A DNA stretch of 64,000 bases from assembly GCF_025787225.1 (NCBI RefSeq), contig NZ_CP090958.1, forward strand, positions 3,644,550-3,708,549. Reading direction: 5' to 3'. Numbering within the stretch: position 1 is the first letter of the stretch; every line of letters begins with the position of its first letter. Of this stretch, positions 34,509-42,715 are shown one piece after another. A program made the position numbers and the translations under genes. The notes below the pieces were generated by a model. That model saw only the letters and a program-made list of their open reading frames with translations. It was not told where the DNA came from and did not search any database. This DNA comes from Saxibacter everestensis (lineage in GTDB: Bacteria; Actinomycetota; Actinomycetes; Actinomycetales; Brevibacteriaceae).

Positions 34509-34540
34509 ATGTTGATGATAACCGTTATCATCAACATGTG
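34506..34540. promoter_or_regulatory. Zur-like operator between divergent aztA and aztB
   Basis: A perfect 17-1-17 palindrome: CACATGTTGATGATAAC, a central C, then GTTATCATCAACATGTG. Its core TGATAACCGTTATCA is close to the actinobacterial Zur box TGATAATCATTATCA. The outer GTG triplets are the start codons of aztB (plus strand) and aztA (minus strand), so the whole 29-base intergenic region is operator. TATCAT lies 6 bases before each GTG and could be a -10 element, which predicts leaderless transcripts on both sides. Zur with zinc would block both genes at once. Confidence 0.88.
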
Positions 34541-35371
34541 GAACTTCTGACATCCCCTTTCGAAGTGTCGTTCGTCTTTCGCGCATTAATCGCGGGTGCG
34601 CTCGCAGCAATACTTTGCGGCTGCATCGGAACGTGGGTGGTTTTACGCGGACTCGCGTTCTTCGGTGATGCGATGTCGCATGGGATGCTACCCGGGGTAG
34701 CGATCGCCGCTTTGTTGGGCGGCAACCTCATCCTCGGGGCTGCGCTGAGTGCTTTGGTGATGGCGGCGGGGATCACGTGGGTCGCGCGGGAATCGAAGCT
34801 GTCTCAGGACGTTAGTATCGGTCTGCTATTCGTGGGCATGCTGGCCGTGGGCGTCGTCATCGTCTCCCATTCACAGTCCTTTGCCGTAGACCTAACGGGC
34901 TTCCTGTTCGGCGACGTTCTCGGAGTCCGGAGGCAGGACCTGCTGTTCTTGGCTGTTGCCACCGGACTCGGAGTGCTGGCCAGCGTTCTCCTTCACCGGC
35001 CGTTTCTGGCTTTGGCTTTCGATGAGCGCAAAGCGACCACCCTCCGCCTTCGACCGCAGTGGGCCCACGTCGGGATGCTGGCGATTACCGCCCTGGCAAC
35101 TGTGGCCTCGTTTCAGATCGTCGGCACACTGTTGGTCTTCGGCCTGCTGATCGGGCCGCCGGCGACGGCGTATCTATTGTTCAGTCGCATCGGAGCCATC
35201 ATGGCCGCTTCGGCAGCGATCGGCACCCTCGCGACCTATGTAGGCCTGCTCATCAGCTGGTATGCCGAGACATCAGCTGGAGCGACCATTGCAGTGCTGA
35301 CTGTGCTGACATTCTTCGCAGTGCTCATCGCGAAACGCTCGCTCATGGGGTACGATCGAACAGCTAAATGA
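34538..35371 (+). CDS. aztB: Zinc ABC importer permease, AztB/ZnuB type
   Basis: A protein of 277 residues starting at GTG 34538. It has about eight membrane segments and the family text GTWVVLRGLAFFGDAMSHGMLPGVAIA, which carries the conserved DAMSHG motif, followed by GLLFVGMLAVGV and GPPATAYLL. It forms the membrane channel for Zn(II) with AztA. A second Zur-like box follows the stop. It lies upstream of aztD1-aztC in a likely operon. Confidence 0.92.
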   Translation: MELLTSPFEVSFVFRALIAGALAAILCGCIGTWVVLRGLAFFGDAMSHGMLPGVAIAALLGGNLILGAALSALVMAAGITWVARESKLSQDVSIGLLFVGMLAVGVVIVSHSQSFAVDLTGFLFGDVLGVRRQDLLFLAVATGLGVLASVLLHRPFLALAFDERKATTLRLRPQWAHVGMLAITALATVASFQIVGTLLVFGLLIGPPATAYLLFSRIGAIMAASAAIGTLATYVGLLISWYAETSAGATIAVLTVLTFFAVLIAKRSLMGYDRTAK

Positions 35372-35374
35372 GAA

Positions 35375-35389
35375 ACAGAATCATTATCA
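35375..35389 (+). promoter_or_regulatory. Second Zur-like box upstream of aztD1
   Basis: The 15-mer ACAGAATCATTATCA matches 12 of 15 positions of the Zur box TGATAATCATTATCA; the right half TCATTATCA is perfect. It lies in the 31-base gap between the aztB stop and the first AztD-like gene, ending 13 bases before that ATG. It could serve an internal zinc-controlled promoter. The left half is degenerate, so confidence is moderate. Confidence 0.5.
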
Positions 35390-35402
35390 CTAGAAAGAAA
35401 TT

Positions 35403-36638
35403 ATGCAGAACCCCAGAACTATGGCTGCTTCGACCTGTGCCCTGATCGGTCTTATTGCACTGTCGGCGTGCCAGACGGGCGGCGAGGGAGCTGCCACGTC
35501 TAATGGAAGCGAACCGCCCACGCCGCATGGTTATGTCGAGGGCGCTGAGGAGGCTGACGAGCCGCAGCTGCGGCTGGCCGTCAGCGACGCTGATACCGGG
35601 CGAGTTTCCATGCTCGACCTCCTCACTGAAGAAGTCATCCAGGAGGTGCCCGCCACGCCGGAGACTCAACTTTTAGCGGCTGATAGTCGTTATGTCTATC
35701 TCGGGGACGCTAAAGCGGGTGCTGTCACTGTTGTCGACACCGGCGCGTGGACTGTCGACCACGGCGATCACAAACATTACTATCGTGCCGACCCCCAGGT
35801 GGTCGGGGAGGTCAGCGGTACTGACCCCGCACACGTGGTCTCCGAAGGTACTGCCGTAGCGTTCTTCTTCGACGGTGACGGGGCGGCCAAGATCTATGAT
35901 CGGACCGCCTTCGACAACGGGGAACTCAAGGAGACCGGAACTGCGAGTCCCGGTCCACACCACGGCGTGGCTGTGCCGTACGAGGATCACGTCGTCTCCA
36001 CTGTCCCCGGAGACCGGCCGGACGACCTGCCCTCCGCTCTCGCTGTCTACGACGAAGCGGGAAAGAGTTCGGCAATGGACGTGTCGTGTGAGCAGATCCA
36101 CGGCGCCGCTGCCAGCCGCGAAGGACTGGTGTTCGCCTGTGCTGACGGTGTGATCAGCGTCAATGAGGACTTCGACGCCGAGTTGCTGTCGTATCCGGGT
36201 GAGGCAGGCGATGAGCGCGCGTGGTCCATGAAGGCCGGCCGGGACCTCATCGCTGTCCCATTCGACGGCGGAGGTGTTGGAATTCTCTCTCCTGAGTCAG
36301 GGGAGTGGCAGTTCGCAGACACCACGGCCCCGGTGATCTCAGTGGGGGTGGCCCCGGATGATTCGACGACTGTGGCTCTGGATGAGGACGGCACCGTCTA
36401 TGCGATCGACCCGAAGACCGGCGAGGTGCTGGCTGAAGAGAAGGTGATCGAGCCCGTGGGGCCCGAAGCCGACTCGCACAGTGGTGGGCCATCGGTTGCC
36501 GTGGATCGCGAGCGTACCTACGTCAGCGACCCAGTTGGCGGACGGGTGGTCGAGCTCGATACTGCCGACGGGCTGCGCGAGGCGCGCAACTTCGACCTAG
36601 GCGGACAGCCTGCTGGCTTGGCAGTGACGGGTCGATGA
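35403..36638 (+). CDS. aztD: AztD-like zinc chaperone lipoprotein, copy 1
   Basis: A protein of 411 residues with a lipoprotein signal (LIGLIALSAC). The mature protein is a beta-propeller with repeated blades of the VSDADTGRVSML and DGTVYAIDPKTGEV type, and conserved His clusters DHGDHKHYY, PGPHHGVAV and QIHGAA that are typical of AztD. In characterised AztABCD systems AztD binds zinc outside the membrane and hands it to the binding protein AztC. It is coupled to aztC by a 4-base overlap. A second, diverged AztD-like gene follows aztC. Confidence 0.85.
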   Translation: MQNPRTMAASTCALIGLIALSACQTGGEGAATSNGSEPPTPHGYVEGAEEADEPQLRLAVSDADTGRVSMLDLLTEEVIQEVPATPETQLLAADSRYVYLGDAKAGAVTVVDTGAWTVDHGDHKHYYRADPQVVGEVSGTDPAHVVSEGTAVAFFFDGDGAAKIYDRTAFDNGELKETGTASPGPHHGVAVPYEDHVVSTVPGDRPDDLPSALAVYDEAGKSSAMDVSCEQIHGAAASREGLVFACADGVISVNEDFDAELLSYPGEAGDERAWSMKAGRDLIAVPFDGGGVGILSPESGEWQFADTTAPVISVGVAPDDSTTVALDEDGTVYAIDPKTGEVLAEEKVIEPVGPEADSHSGGPSVAVDRERTYVSDPVGGRVVELDTADGLREARNFDLGGQPAGLAVTGR

Positions 36639-37576
36639 TGCACGGGAAGTCACCGAGAAGACTTCGCGGCGCAATCGGAGCTGTTCTCGCAGTCGTGGTC
36701 CTCGGATCAATCGGTGCGTGTTCGGAGGCCAGCCAGCGGCCGAGCATCGTGGTCACGACGAACATCCTCGGCGACGTAGTGAATAAGATCGTCGGCGGCA
36801 ATGCCGAGGTCATGGTCCTGATGAAGCCGAATGCTGATCCGCACTCCTTCGGTATCTCCGCCAAAGAAGCAGGCGCGATGGAGAGCGCCGACCTTATTGT
36901 CGCTAACGGTCTTGGGCTCGAGGAAGGGTTGGAAGCGAATCTGGACAACGCCGCAAGCGAAGGTGTGCAGATACTCGAAGTTGGCGAGCACCTCGACCCT
37001 CTCGAGTACACGTCGGGAGAGACCGCTGGCGCGCCTGACCCCCACTTCTGGACCGACCCCGCGCGAATGGTCAAAGCGGTCGATGTGATCACCGCTGCCG
37101 TGGCCGAGGAAGCCGGGACCAGTGTGGCTGAGGACATTGCGCCGTCTGCCGAGAAGTATCAGGCGCAACTCGAGCAACTCGACACCGACATCAACCGAAC
37201 AGCAGAGGACATTCCCGAAGAGCGACGGAAGCTGGTGACGAACCACCATGTCTTCGGCTACTTCGCCGATCGGTTCGGCTACGACGTCGTCGGCGCAGTG
37301 CTGCCCAGCGGCACGACTCTGGCGTCGCCGTCGGCGGCCGATCTTGAGGACCTCGCCAGGACCATTGAGAGCGCGGGGGTGCCCGCGATATTTGCGGATT
37401 CATCCCAGCCGCGGCGGCTAGCCGAGGTCCTGTCAGAAGAAGTCGACATCGATGTTGAGGTGATCCCGTTGTTCTCGGAATCGCTGACCGAGCCCGATGA
37501 GGAAGCTGGCACCTACATCGACATGCAGCGGGGTAACGCTGACCGCATAGCAAACGGGTTAAACCAGGGCCGGTAG
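36635..37576 (+). CDS. aztC: Zinc-binding lipoprotein AztC/ZnuA type
   Basis: A protein of 313 residues with signal VVVLGSIGAC. Cluster A-I metal-binding domain: VVTTNILGDVVNKIVGG, the ligand histidines in NADPHSFG, DPHFWTDPAR and NHHVFGYFADRFG, and the Asp in FADSSQPRRLAEVLSEEV. It captures Zn(II) at the cell surface for AztB. The metal-binding loop is short and not His-rich, which in other AztC proteins goes with loading by AztD. It overlaps aztD1 and is followed, 45 bases later, by aztD2. Confidence 0.93.
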   Translation: MMHGKSPRRLRGAIGAVLAVVVLGSIGACSEASQRPSIVVTTNILGDVVNKIVGGNAEVMVLMKPNADPHSFGISAKEAGAMESADLIVANGLGLEEGLEANLDNAASEGVQILEVGEHLDPLEYTSGETAGAPDPHFWTDPARMVKAVDVITAAVAEEAGTSVAEDIAPSAEKYQAQLEQLDTDINRTAEDIPEERRKLVTNHHVFGYFADRFGYDVVGAVLPSGTTLASPSAADLEDLARTIESAGVPAIFADSSQPRRLAEVLSEEVDIDVEVIPLFSESLTEPDEEAGTYIDMQRGNADRIANGLNQGR

Positions 37577-37621
37577 GCATCACGGATAGGCCGCGTTCAA
37601 CCACTGAAAAAACAGAATGAG

Positions 37622-38863
37622 ATGAGAAGTATGAGAACACAACACAAACTTGCGACATCGTGGTCGGCCGTTCTGGCCGCTGCAGTTCTGCTGGGCGGAT
37701 GTGCCGCCGCTGAAGATGACCGCGAACATGCAGCTGAAGGTACAGAAGCGTCAGCCAAAGAGGCCGAGGCTCCCCGGCCACGATTGGTGACGACCTACGA
37801 CGGGGGCATCATGACCCTTGACGCTGAGACGCTCGAAGTCGTCGACGATATCCCGCTCGAAGGCTTCAACCGGGTCAACCCAGTTGGCGACGGTCGGCAC
37901 GTCATGGTCTCGGTCGCCAACGGATTCCGGCTATTCGATGTCGGGGTATGGTCTGAAGAACACGGCAACCATGCCCACAGCTATGCAGGACCCCCGTCTC
38001 TGACAGACACCGTCTACGAAACTGATACGCCAGGCCATGTGGTCCAGCACGGTGAAACGACTGTGCTCTTCGGTGATGGCGATGGGCGGATCCAGATATT
38101 CAACACCGATGACTTCCTGTCGGGCGCGTCAAAGCCGAAAACAGTCGAGGCCGAAGAACCACATCACGGAGTGGCAGTACAGCTGGAGAACGGCGAGCTG
38201 CTACACACTATCGGCACTGAGGATGAGCGCTCCGGTGCTCTAGTACTCGATACCGACGGCAATGAGATCACCAGAAATGACGAATGCCCTGGAGTCCATG
38301 GCGAGGCAGCCGCGAAGGGCGACGTGGTCGCCCTTGGTTGCGAAGACGGAATTCTCTATTACAAGAACGGAAAGTTTACCAAGGTCGAGTCCCCGGACGA
38401 CTACGGTCGGATTGGCAACCAGGCTGGATCTGATGAATCGCCGGTTGTCCTCGGCGACTACAAAGTCGACGAAGATGCCGAAGTCGAACGGCCCGAGCGC
38501 ATCACCCTGACCAACACCGAAATCGGCGAAATGAAGCTCGTCGACCTGAACGCCTCATATAGCTTCCGGTCACTCGGACGCGGCCCTGACGGCGAAGCGC
38601 TGGTCCTTGGAACCGACGGCAAGCTACATGTCATCGACGCCGAGACCGGTGAAGTCACCGACTCCTACCCGGTCACCGATGATTGGAAGGAACCGACCGA
38701 TTGGCAGCAGGTCCGCCCGACACTGTTCGTGCAAGGAGACCGCGCATACGTCTCGGAGCCGGCGAAGAATTCTCTCCACGCCGTGGATCTCTCCACCGGT
38801 GAGGTGATAAACACCGCCGAACTGCCACATAAGACCAACGAGGTCACAGGAGTGACCGGGTAG
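37622..38863 (+). CDS. aztD: AztD-like zinc chaperone lipoprotein, copy 2
   Basis: A protein of 413 residues (410 from the better placed ATG 37631, with GAGAAG upstream). The lipobox is VLLGGC. It has the same propeller layout and His motifs as copy 1: EEHGNHAHSY, AEEPHHGVAVQ and CPGVHGEAA. Sequence identity to copy 1 looks low outside the motifs, so this is an old duplication or an acquired paralogue and not a recent repeat. The N-terminal spacer is rich in Glu and Ala. It presumably also loads zinc on AztC. It ends the aztBDCD operon; a long hairpin follows. Confidence 0.82.
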   Translation: MRSMRTQHKLATSWSAVLAAAVLLGGCAAAEDDREHAAEGTEASAKEAEAPRPRLVTTYDGGIMTLDAETLEVVDDIPLEGFNRVNPVGDGRHVMVSVANGFRLFDVGVWSEEHGNHAHSYAGPPSLTDTVYETDTPGHVVQHGETTVLFGDGDGRIQIFNTDDFLSGASKPKTVEAEEPHHGVAVQLENGELLHTIGTEDERSGALVLDTDGNEITRNDECPGVHGEAAAKGDVVALGCEDGILYYKNGKFTKVESPDDYGRIGNQAGSDESPVVLGDYKVDEDAEVERPERITLTNTEIGEMKLVDLNASYSFRSLGRGPDGEALVLGTDGKLHVIDAETGEVTDSYPVTDDWKEPTDWQQVRPTLFVQGDRAYVSEPAKNSLHAVDLSTGEVINTAELPHKTNEVTGVTG

Positions 38864-38890
38864 CCAGACACGGCAACTGCCTTGCTACGT

Positions 38891-38927
38891 GAAAGCGCTC
38901 TTGGCGACTACAGCCGAGGGCGCTTTC
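38891..38927. terminator. Hairpin after the azt operon
   Basis: GAAAGCGCTC and TTGGC at 38891-38905 pair with GCCGA and GGGCGCTTTC up to 38927, an imperfect stem of about 14 base pairs with a 7-base loop. It starts 27 bases after the aztD2 stop. There is no T-run, so it is a likely but not typical terminator. Confidence 0.5.
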
Positions 38928-39018
38928 AAGCGTGCAGACGAAGCCAGACCATGGTCTGGAACGCAGGTGACTTTGGCCTTCGTCGTCACCGGGGCTGGGA
39001 GCCATGCTACTGGCCGGT

Positions 39019-39220
39019 ATCTCCACAGGCCGAGGGGTGTACCTGTGGGAAACCTCTTCGTATTCTGTTCGATTCGCCGAAGAAGTTTCTTTTGTGCACA
39101 GGCTGGGACACCGTGTTTCCGCAGGTCAGAGGCCCTTTGGCGCGGTAAGAAATTCTCTATCCACAGCCTTCTCCACACACTGTGCACAGCATCGGTGCGT
39201 CGATCCACATCTTGTCCACA
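39019..39220. promoter_or_regulatory. Cluster of DnaA-box-like 9-mers upstream of dnaB
   Basis: Seven 9-mers within 200 bases match the DnaA box with zero to two changes: CTATCCACA (39157), TTCTCCACA (39169) and TTGTCCACA (39212) fit the actinobacterial consensus; weaker ones are ATCTCCACA (39019), TTTCCCACA on the minus strand (39044-39052), TTGTGCACA (39092) and CGATCCACA (39201). The gap 38928-39389 holds no gene. A weak hairpin lies at 39049-39093. Possible roles are DnaA control of dnaB or titration of DnaA. Confidence 0.6.
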
Positions 39221-39389
39221 GGCCGGCCCACAGGGCAGTTCGCCAAGCTCGGTGGTGGCCGTTACGGTGGAGCTTCCGGCGTAGCTGGGGCAATGACAAT
39301 TTTCGGTCTGAGCGGACGGCCGGCTCTGTCAGTGCCAGGCGGTAGACCTAACAGTAGAGCCGAACTCATAGATCATCCCGGGGGACTAA

Positions 39390-40745
39390 TTGGCAGTAGA
39401 AGCAGTCGCTGATTATTCGTCATCTACCAATACCCGAACCCCGCCCCAGGACGTCGCCGCGGAGCAAAGCGTTCTCGGCGGAATGATGCTTTCAAAAGAC
39501 GCAGTTGCCGACGTCGTCGAGGTGCTCAGGGGCGACGACTTCTACCGGCCCTCACACGAGTCGATCTATGAGGCAATCACCGACCTCTACGCAAAGGGGG
39601 AACCCGCCGACGCCGTCACCGTATCGCATGAGCTGACCAAGCGCGGCGAGATCGGCCGGGTCGGCGGCGCAGCCTATCTGCACACCCTGATTTCGTCCGT
39701 GCCGACGGCTGCCAATGCTGGGTACTACGCGGAAATCGTCCGGGAACGCGCCGTGCTTCGCCGACTGGTCGAGGCCGGCACCCGCATCGTACAGCTGGGG
39801 TATGACGCCGAGGGCGACGTCGACGATGTGGTGAACAACGCCCAGGCCGAGGTGTACGCGGTCACAGAGCGGCGCACAACCGAGGACTATGTGGTTCTCG
39901 GCGAGATCATCGAACACACCGTTGAGGAAATCGAGAAGGCCGGGGATCACGGCGACGGCATGATCGGCGTGCCCACCGGCTTTGCCGACATGGATGCGCT
40001 GACCAACGGGCTGCAGGGCGGTCAGATGATCGTCGTCGCTGCTAGGCCGGCTGTGGGCAAATCGACCTTCGCTCTGGACATTGTGCGTTCGGCGGCGATC
40101 AAACACAATATGGCGTCCGTCGTTTTCTCGCTGGAAATGGGACGCACCGAGCTCAGCATGCGTCTGCTTTCGGCGGAGGCACGGATTCCGTTGCAGAAGC
40201 TGCGCAAAGGTGACCTGAACAATGACGACTGGACCCGGCTTGCCCGCACGATGGGGCAGGTTAATGAGTCGCCGCTGTTCATCGATGACAGCCCGAACAT
40301 GTCGCTGGTCGAGATTCGGGCGAAATGCCGACGCCTGAAGCAGCGCAATAACCTGCAACTCGTCGTGATCGATTATCTGCAGCTGATGTCCTCGGGCAAG
40401 AAGGTGGAGTCACGTCAGCAGGAGGTTTCGGAGTTCTCGCGTGCGCTGAAGTTGCTCGCCAAGGAAATCCAGGTGCCTGTCATCGCGCTGTCCCAGCTGA
40501 ATCGTGGTCCGGAACAGCGTACGGATAAGAAACCGATGATCTCCGACCTTCGCGAATCCGGTTCGATCGAGCAAGATGCTGACATGGTCATCTTGCTGCA
40601 TCGTGAGGATCTCTACGACAAGGAGAGCGGTCGCGCTGGTGAGGCCGACTTGATCGTGGCCAAGCACCGTAACGGCCCAACCGACACGATTACCGTTGCT
40701 TTCCAGGGCCACTACTCGCGGTTCGTCGATATGGCGCACGACTAG
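39390..40745 (+). CDS. dnaB: Replicative DNA helicase
   Basis: A protein of 451 residues with TTG start and GGGGGA upstream. The N-terminal domain begins PPQDVAAEQSVLGGMMLSKDAV, and the RecA-like C-terminal domain has Walker A ARPAVGKSTFALDI, Walker B LVVIDYLQLM and the H4 region LSQLNRGPEQR. The hexamer unwinds DNA ahead of the replisome. No intein interrupts the Walker region, unlike mycobacterial dnaB. It closes the conserved ponA-rpsF-dnaB block. Confidence 0.97.
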   Translation: MAVEAVADYSSSTNTRTPPQDVAAEQSVLGGMMLSKDAVADVVEVLRGDDFYRPSHESIYEAITDLYAKGEPADAVTVSHELTKRGEIGRVGGAAYLHTLISSVPTAANAGYYAEIVRERAVLRRLVEAGTRIVQLGYDAEGDVDDVVNNAQAEVYAVTERRTTEDYVVLGEIIEHTVEEIEKAGDHGDGMIGVPTGFADMDALTNGLQGGQMIVVAARPAVGKSTFALDIVRSAAIKHNMASVVFSLEMGRTELSMRLLSAEARIPLQKLRKGDLNNDDWTRLARTMGQVNESPLFIDDSPNMSLVEIRAKCRRLKQRNNLQLVVIDYLQLMSSGKKVESRQQEVSEFSRALKLLAKEIQVPVIALSQLNRGPEQRTDKKPMISDLRESGSIEQDADMVILLHREDLYDKESGRAGEADLIVAKHRNGPTDTITVAFQGHYSRFVDMAHD

Positions 40746-40954
40746 GCGCAGCCGTAGCCGGCAGCCGCAACACGCACACTCGGGCGGCGACGCGAGATGC
40801 CGTTCGCACTCCGACCTGGGCCAAAGGGCCAGCGTCCGTGGGTGTTGATTCGGCAAGGATGCCGGAGAGGGAGACGAATGACGCAGCTTTCACCGGGCTG
40901 TTCCTAAGTCGGAATGACCTTCGGGTGGAAAAGGAAACACATCTTGTCAGACTC

Positions 40955-41092
40955 ATGAGAGAAGATACTCCTGATCTTGAAGGCGCTCCTGACGACGTTC
41001 CACCTGCGACCGATCCTCTCCCACCCGACGCCTCGGAAGTGGCGGACAGGGCGCAACGCGGCCAAACGGAGGAGCCAGGGACCGGCGGATAG
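40955..41092 (+). CDS. Possible small acidic protein
   Basis: A frame of 45 residues from ATG 40955 with AAAAGGAAAC about 16 bases upstream. It is Asp, Pro and Glu rich (DTPDLEGAPDDVPPATDPLPPD) and has no known motif. Third codon positions are less GC-biased than in neighbouring genes, so it may not be translated. The rest of the 40746-41203 gap shows nothing that I recognise. Confidence 0.3.
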   Translation: MREDTPDLEGAPDDVPPATDPLPPDASEVADRAQRGQTEEPGTGG

Positions 41093-41203
41093 ACTGCGGC
41101 GGCCTCGGGCAACCGAAGTCGAGCTGATCCAGGATATGGAGTTTTCAGCGGGTTCGTGTCCGGCCGTCCGGCGTCAGCATCGCCCAGGTCAGTTCGTCGA
41201 TGA

Positions 41204-41812
41204 TCATTGCACGGCCAGCGTGAGCTGAGGCCTGGGTCGGCCGGCGAGGGCGAGGATGAGGTCTCCGGCATCCGCCTCCAGCACGGTTCCGTTTCCGGAC
41301 TGCCACTCGAGGTCTGTCGCCTTCAGCTTCCTCCCGCCGGGTGCGGTGCCGAAGCTGGAGGCGAGGTCGCCCGTGGTGAGGCTGTCGAGTATCAGCCTGG
41401 TGGCCTGGTCGTCGGCGGTGCGCGGCAGTCCGAGGGCCACGGTGATGTCCAAGCCGTGGATGACCACATGGGCGAGGGTGCCGATTGCGCCTCCTCCGGG
41501 GAACGCCCAGGCGGCCATGGTGTCGCTCCATAGGTCGTCCAGCAGGGTGTCGAACGGCCGCTCGCCATCCCGGCGCGCGATCTTGTTCGAAAGCGCTTCG
41601 AAGTTGTGCCCGACGGCCGCAAGCTCCGCCATGTAGGCGGGCCCGTCGTACCGGGCTGCCATGGTCATGTGGGCGACGACGTGCCGCACGTTCCATCCCT
41701 CGCAGAGTGATGGGGCGTCGGCTATCGAGGTCGGTTGGCCGGCCAGGGTCTCTGCGAGGGCCTGGAATTGGAGCCCTACGAGGGCTTGAACTCCGGTATC
41801 GGTTGTAATCAT
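41204..41812 (-). CDS. DinB/MDMPI-like protein (mycothiol-dependent maleylpyruvate isomerase family)
   Basis: A protein of 202 residues with the four-helix-bundle text of the TIGR03083 family: SLCEGWNVRHVVAHMTMAARYDGPAY near the N-terminus and LAHVVIHGLDITVALGLPR in the middle. The His of VVAHM, a Glu and the His of VIHGLDI are the metal ligands in this family. Members are mycothiol-dependent transferases or isomerases, cytosolic. It is the last gene of a three-gene minus-strand operon after the ArsR regulator and the SRPBCC protein. The substrate is unknown. Confidence 0.85.
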   Translation of the reverse strand: MITTDTGVQALVGLQFQALAETLAGQPTSIADAPSLCEGWNVRHVVAHMTMAARYDGPAYMAELAAVGHNFEALSNKIARRDGERPFDTLLDDLWSDTMAAWAFPGGGAIGTLAHVVIHGLDITVALGLPRTADDQATRLILDSLTTGDLASSFGTAPGGRKLKATDLEWQSGNGTVLEADAGDLILALAGRPRPQLTLAVQ

Positions 41813-41893
41813 GCTGTTCTCCTTGGGTCTAATTCAACGGGTCGATCTCTACGTTTTGCTGGCGATGTCCGTCGTGCAGAAGTTGCTTGGTGG

Positions 41894-42355
41894 TCATGAT
41901 GCGCTTTCCTTGGTGGCGATCGAGGCAATGTAGTCAGCAGCTCGCTCGAGTGCTGTGCCCCATCCGGCTCGCGCTGCGGGCGTGCGCATCTCCGGCGGGA
42001 GGCCGCGTTGCGTGGTGATGACCTCGGTTGTGCCATCGCTCCGGTCCACGAATGTCAGCTCGGTTAATACGCCCGAGTCGGTTTCGCGCCAGGACAGGAA
42101 CGCTGGCGCATCGACCTTGACGTAAACGGCGCGCATGGTGTGTTCGTCGCCGCTGTGGTTGTTGACCATGGTGGTCTCGAAGGCACCGCCGGGCCGTAGA
42201 TCGACCACGATGTTCTGCACCGGCGTGTGCATGCCGGCGGGCCCCCAGAAGTGAGTGAGGTGCTCTGGCGTAGTGAGACAGGCAAACACCAGCGCGCGCG
42301 GCGCCGGGTGAATGTATCGGATCGTGAAGTTCTCGTCCGTCGGGTACTCGCTCAT
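41894..42355 (-). CDS. SRPBCC (AHSA1-like) domain protein
   Basis: A protein of 153 residues of the START-like superfamily: ENFTIRYIHPAPRALVFACLTTPEHLTHFWGP, then VDLRPGGAFETTMV and TELTFVDRSDGTTEVITTQ. These proteins have a hydrophobic pocket for ligands. They often follow ArsR regulators of this type, here with an overlap of 4 bases with the regulator gene. Its cellular role is unknown. Confidence 0.87.
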   Translation of the reverse strand: MSEYPTDENFTIRYIHPAPRALVFACLTTPEHLTHFWGPAGMHTPVQNIVVDLRPGGAFETTMVNNHSGDEHTMRAVYVKVDAPAFLSWRETDSGVLTELTFVDRSDGTTEVITTQRGLPPEMRTPAARAGWGTALERAADYIASIATKESAS

Positions 42356-42684
42356 CGCTCATCCTTGGTAAGCCGGCGCAGATGTTCCTCGAGACGGCTA
42401 TGCCTGTCGAGCCAGCCGCGGCGCTGTTCATCGATCCAAGCCAGCACCTCGATCAAGCGGTCGACCTCAAGGGTGGCAGGACGTGCCTGAGCGGCCACTC
42501 GCCGCGAGACAAGTCCAGCCTCTTCTAGCACTTTGAGATGGCGCGAGACGGCCTGCTGAGTGAGGTCGAACGGCTCGGTAAGTTCCTTGACGGTGGCATC
42601 CCCGTGCGCCAGCGTGGCGACGATTGCCACACGAGTGGGATCGGCCAATGCGCCGAAGGTCTGTGCGAGATCCTGAACATTCAC
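42352..42684 (-). CDS. ArsR-family transcriptional regulator
   Basis: A protein of 110 residues from GTG 42684 with AAGGA upstream. The winged helix is visible as FGALADPTRVAIVATLAHGDATVKELTEPFDLTQQAVSRHLKVLEEAGLVSRR. No metal-binding Cys pair is present, so it belongs to the non-metal ArsR group that controls SRPBCC genes. It is first in the operon and probably binds the CACAAC-GTTGTG palindrome that starts 14 bases upstream of its start codon (autorepression). Confidence 0.9.
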   Translation of the reverse strand: MNVQDLAQTFGALADPTRVAIVATLAHGDATVKELTEPFDLTQQAVSRHLKVLEEAGLVSRRVAAQARPATLEVDRLIEVLAWIDEQRRGWLDRHSRLEEHLRRLTKDER

Positions 42685-42697
42685 AACACGATCCTTG

Positions 42698-42715
42698 CAC
42701 AACTAAATTGTTGTG
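42698..42715 (-). promoter_or_regulatory. Candidate ArsR operator
   Basis: CACAAC, 6-base spacer TAAATT, GTTGTG: a perfect inverted repeat 14 bases upstream of the regulator start. The position within the promoter suggests self-repression by the adjacent ArsR protein. Binding is inferred. Confidence 0.65.

Noticed and set aside
39019-39220. Chromosomal oriC
   Set aside because: dnaA and dnaN are not present and no AT-rich unwinding region is seen; only box-like words occur.
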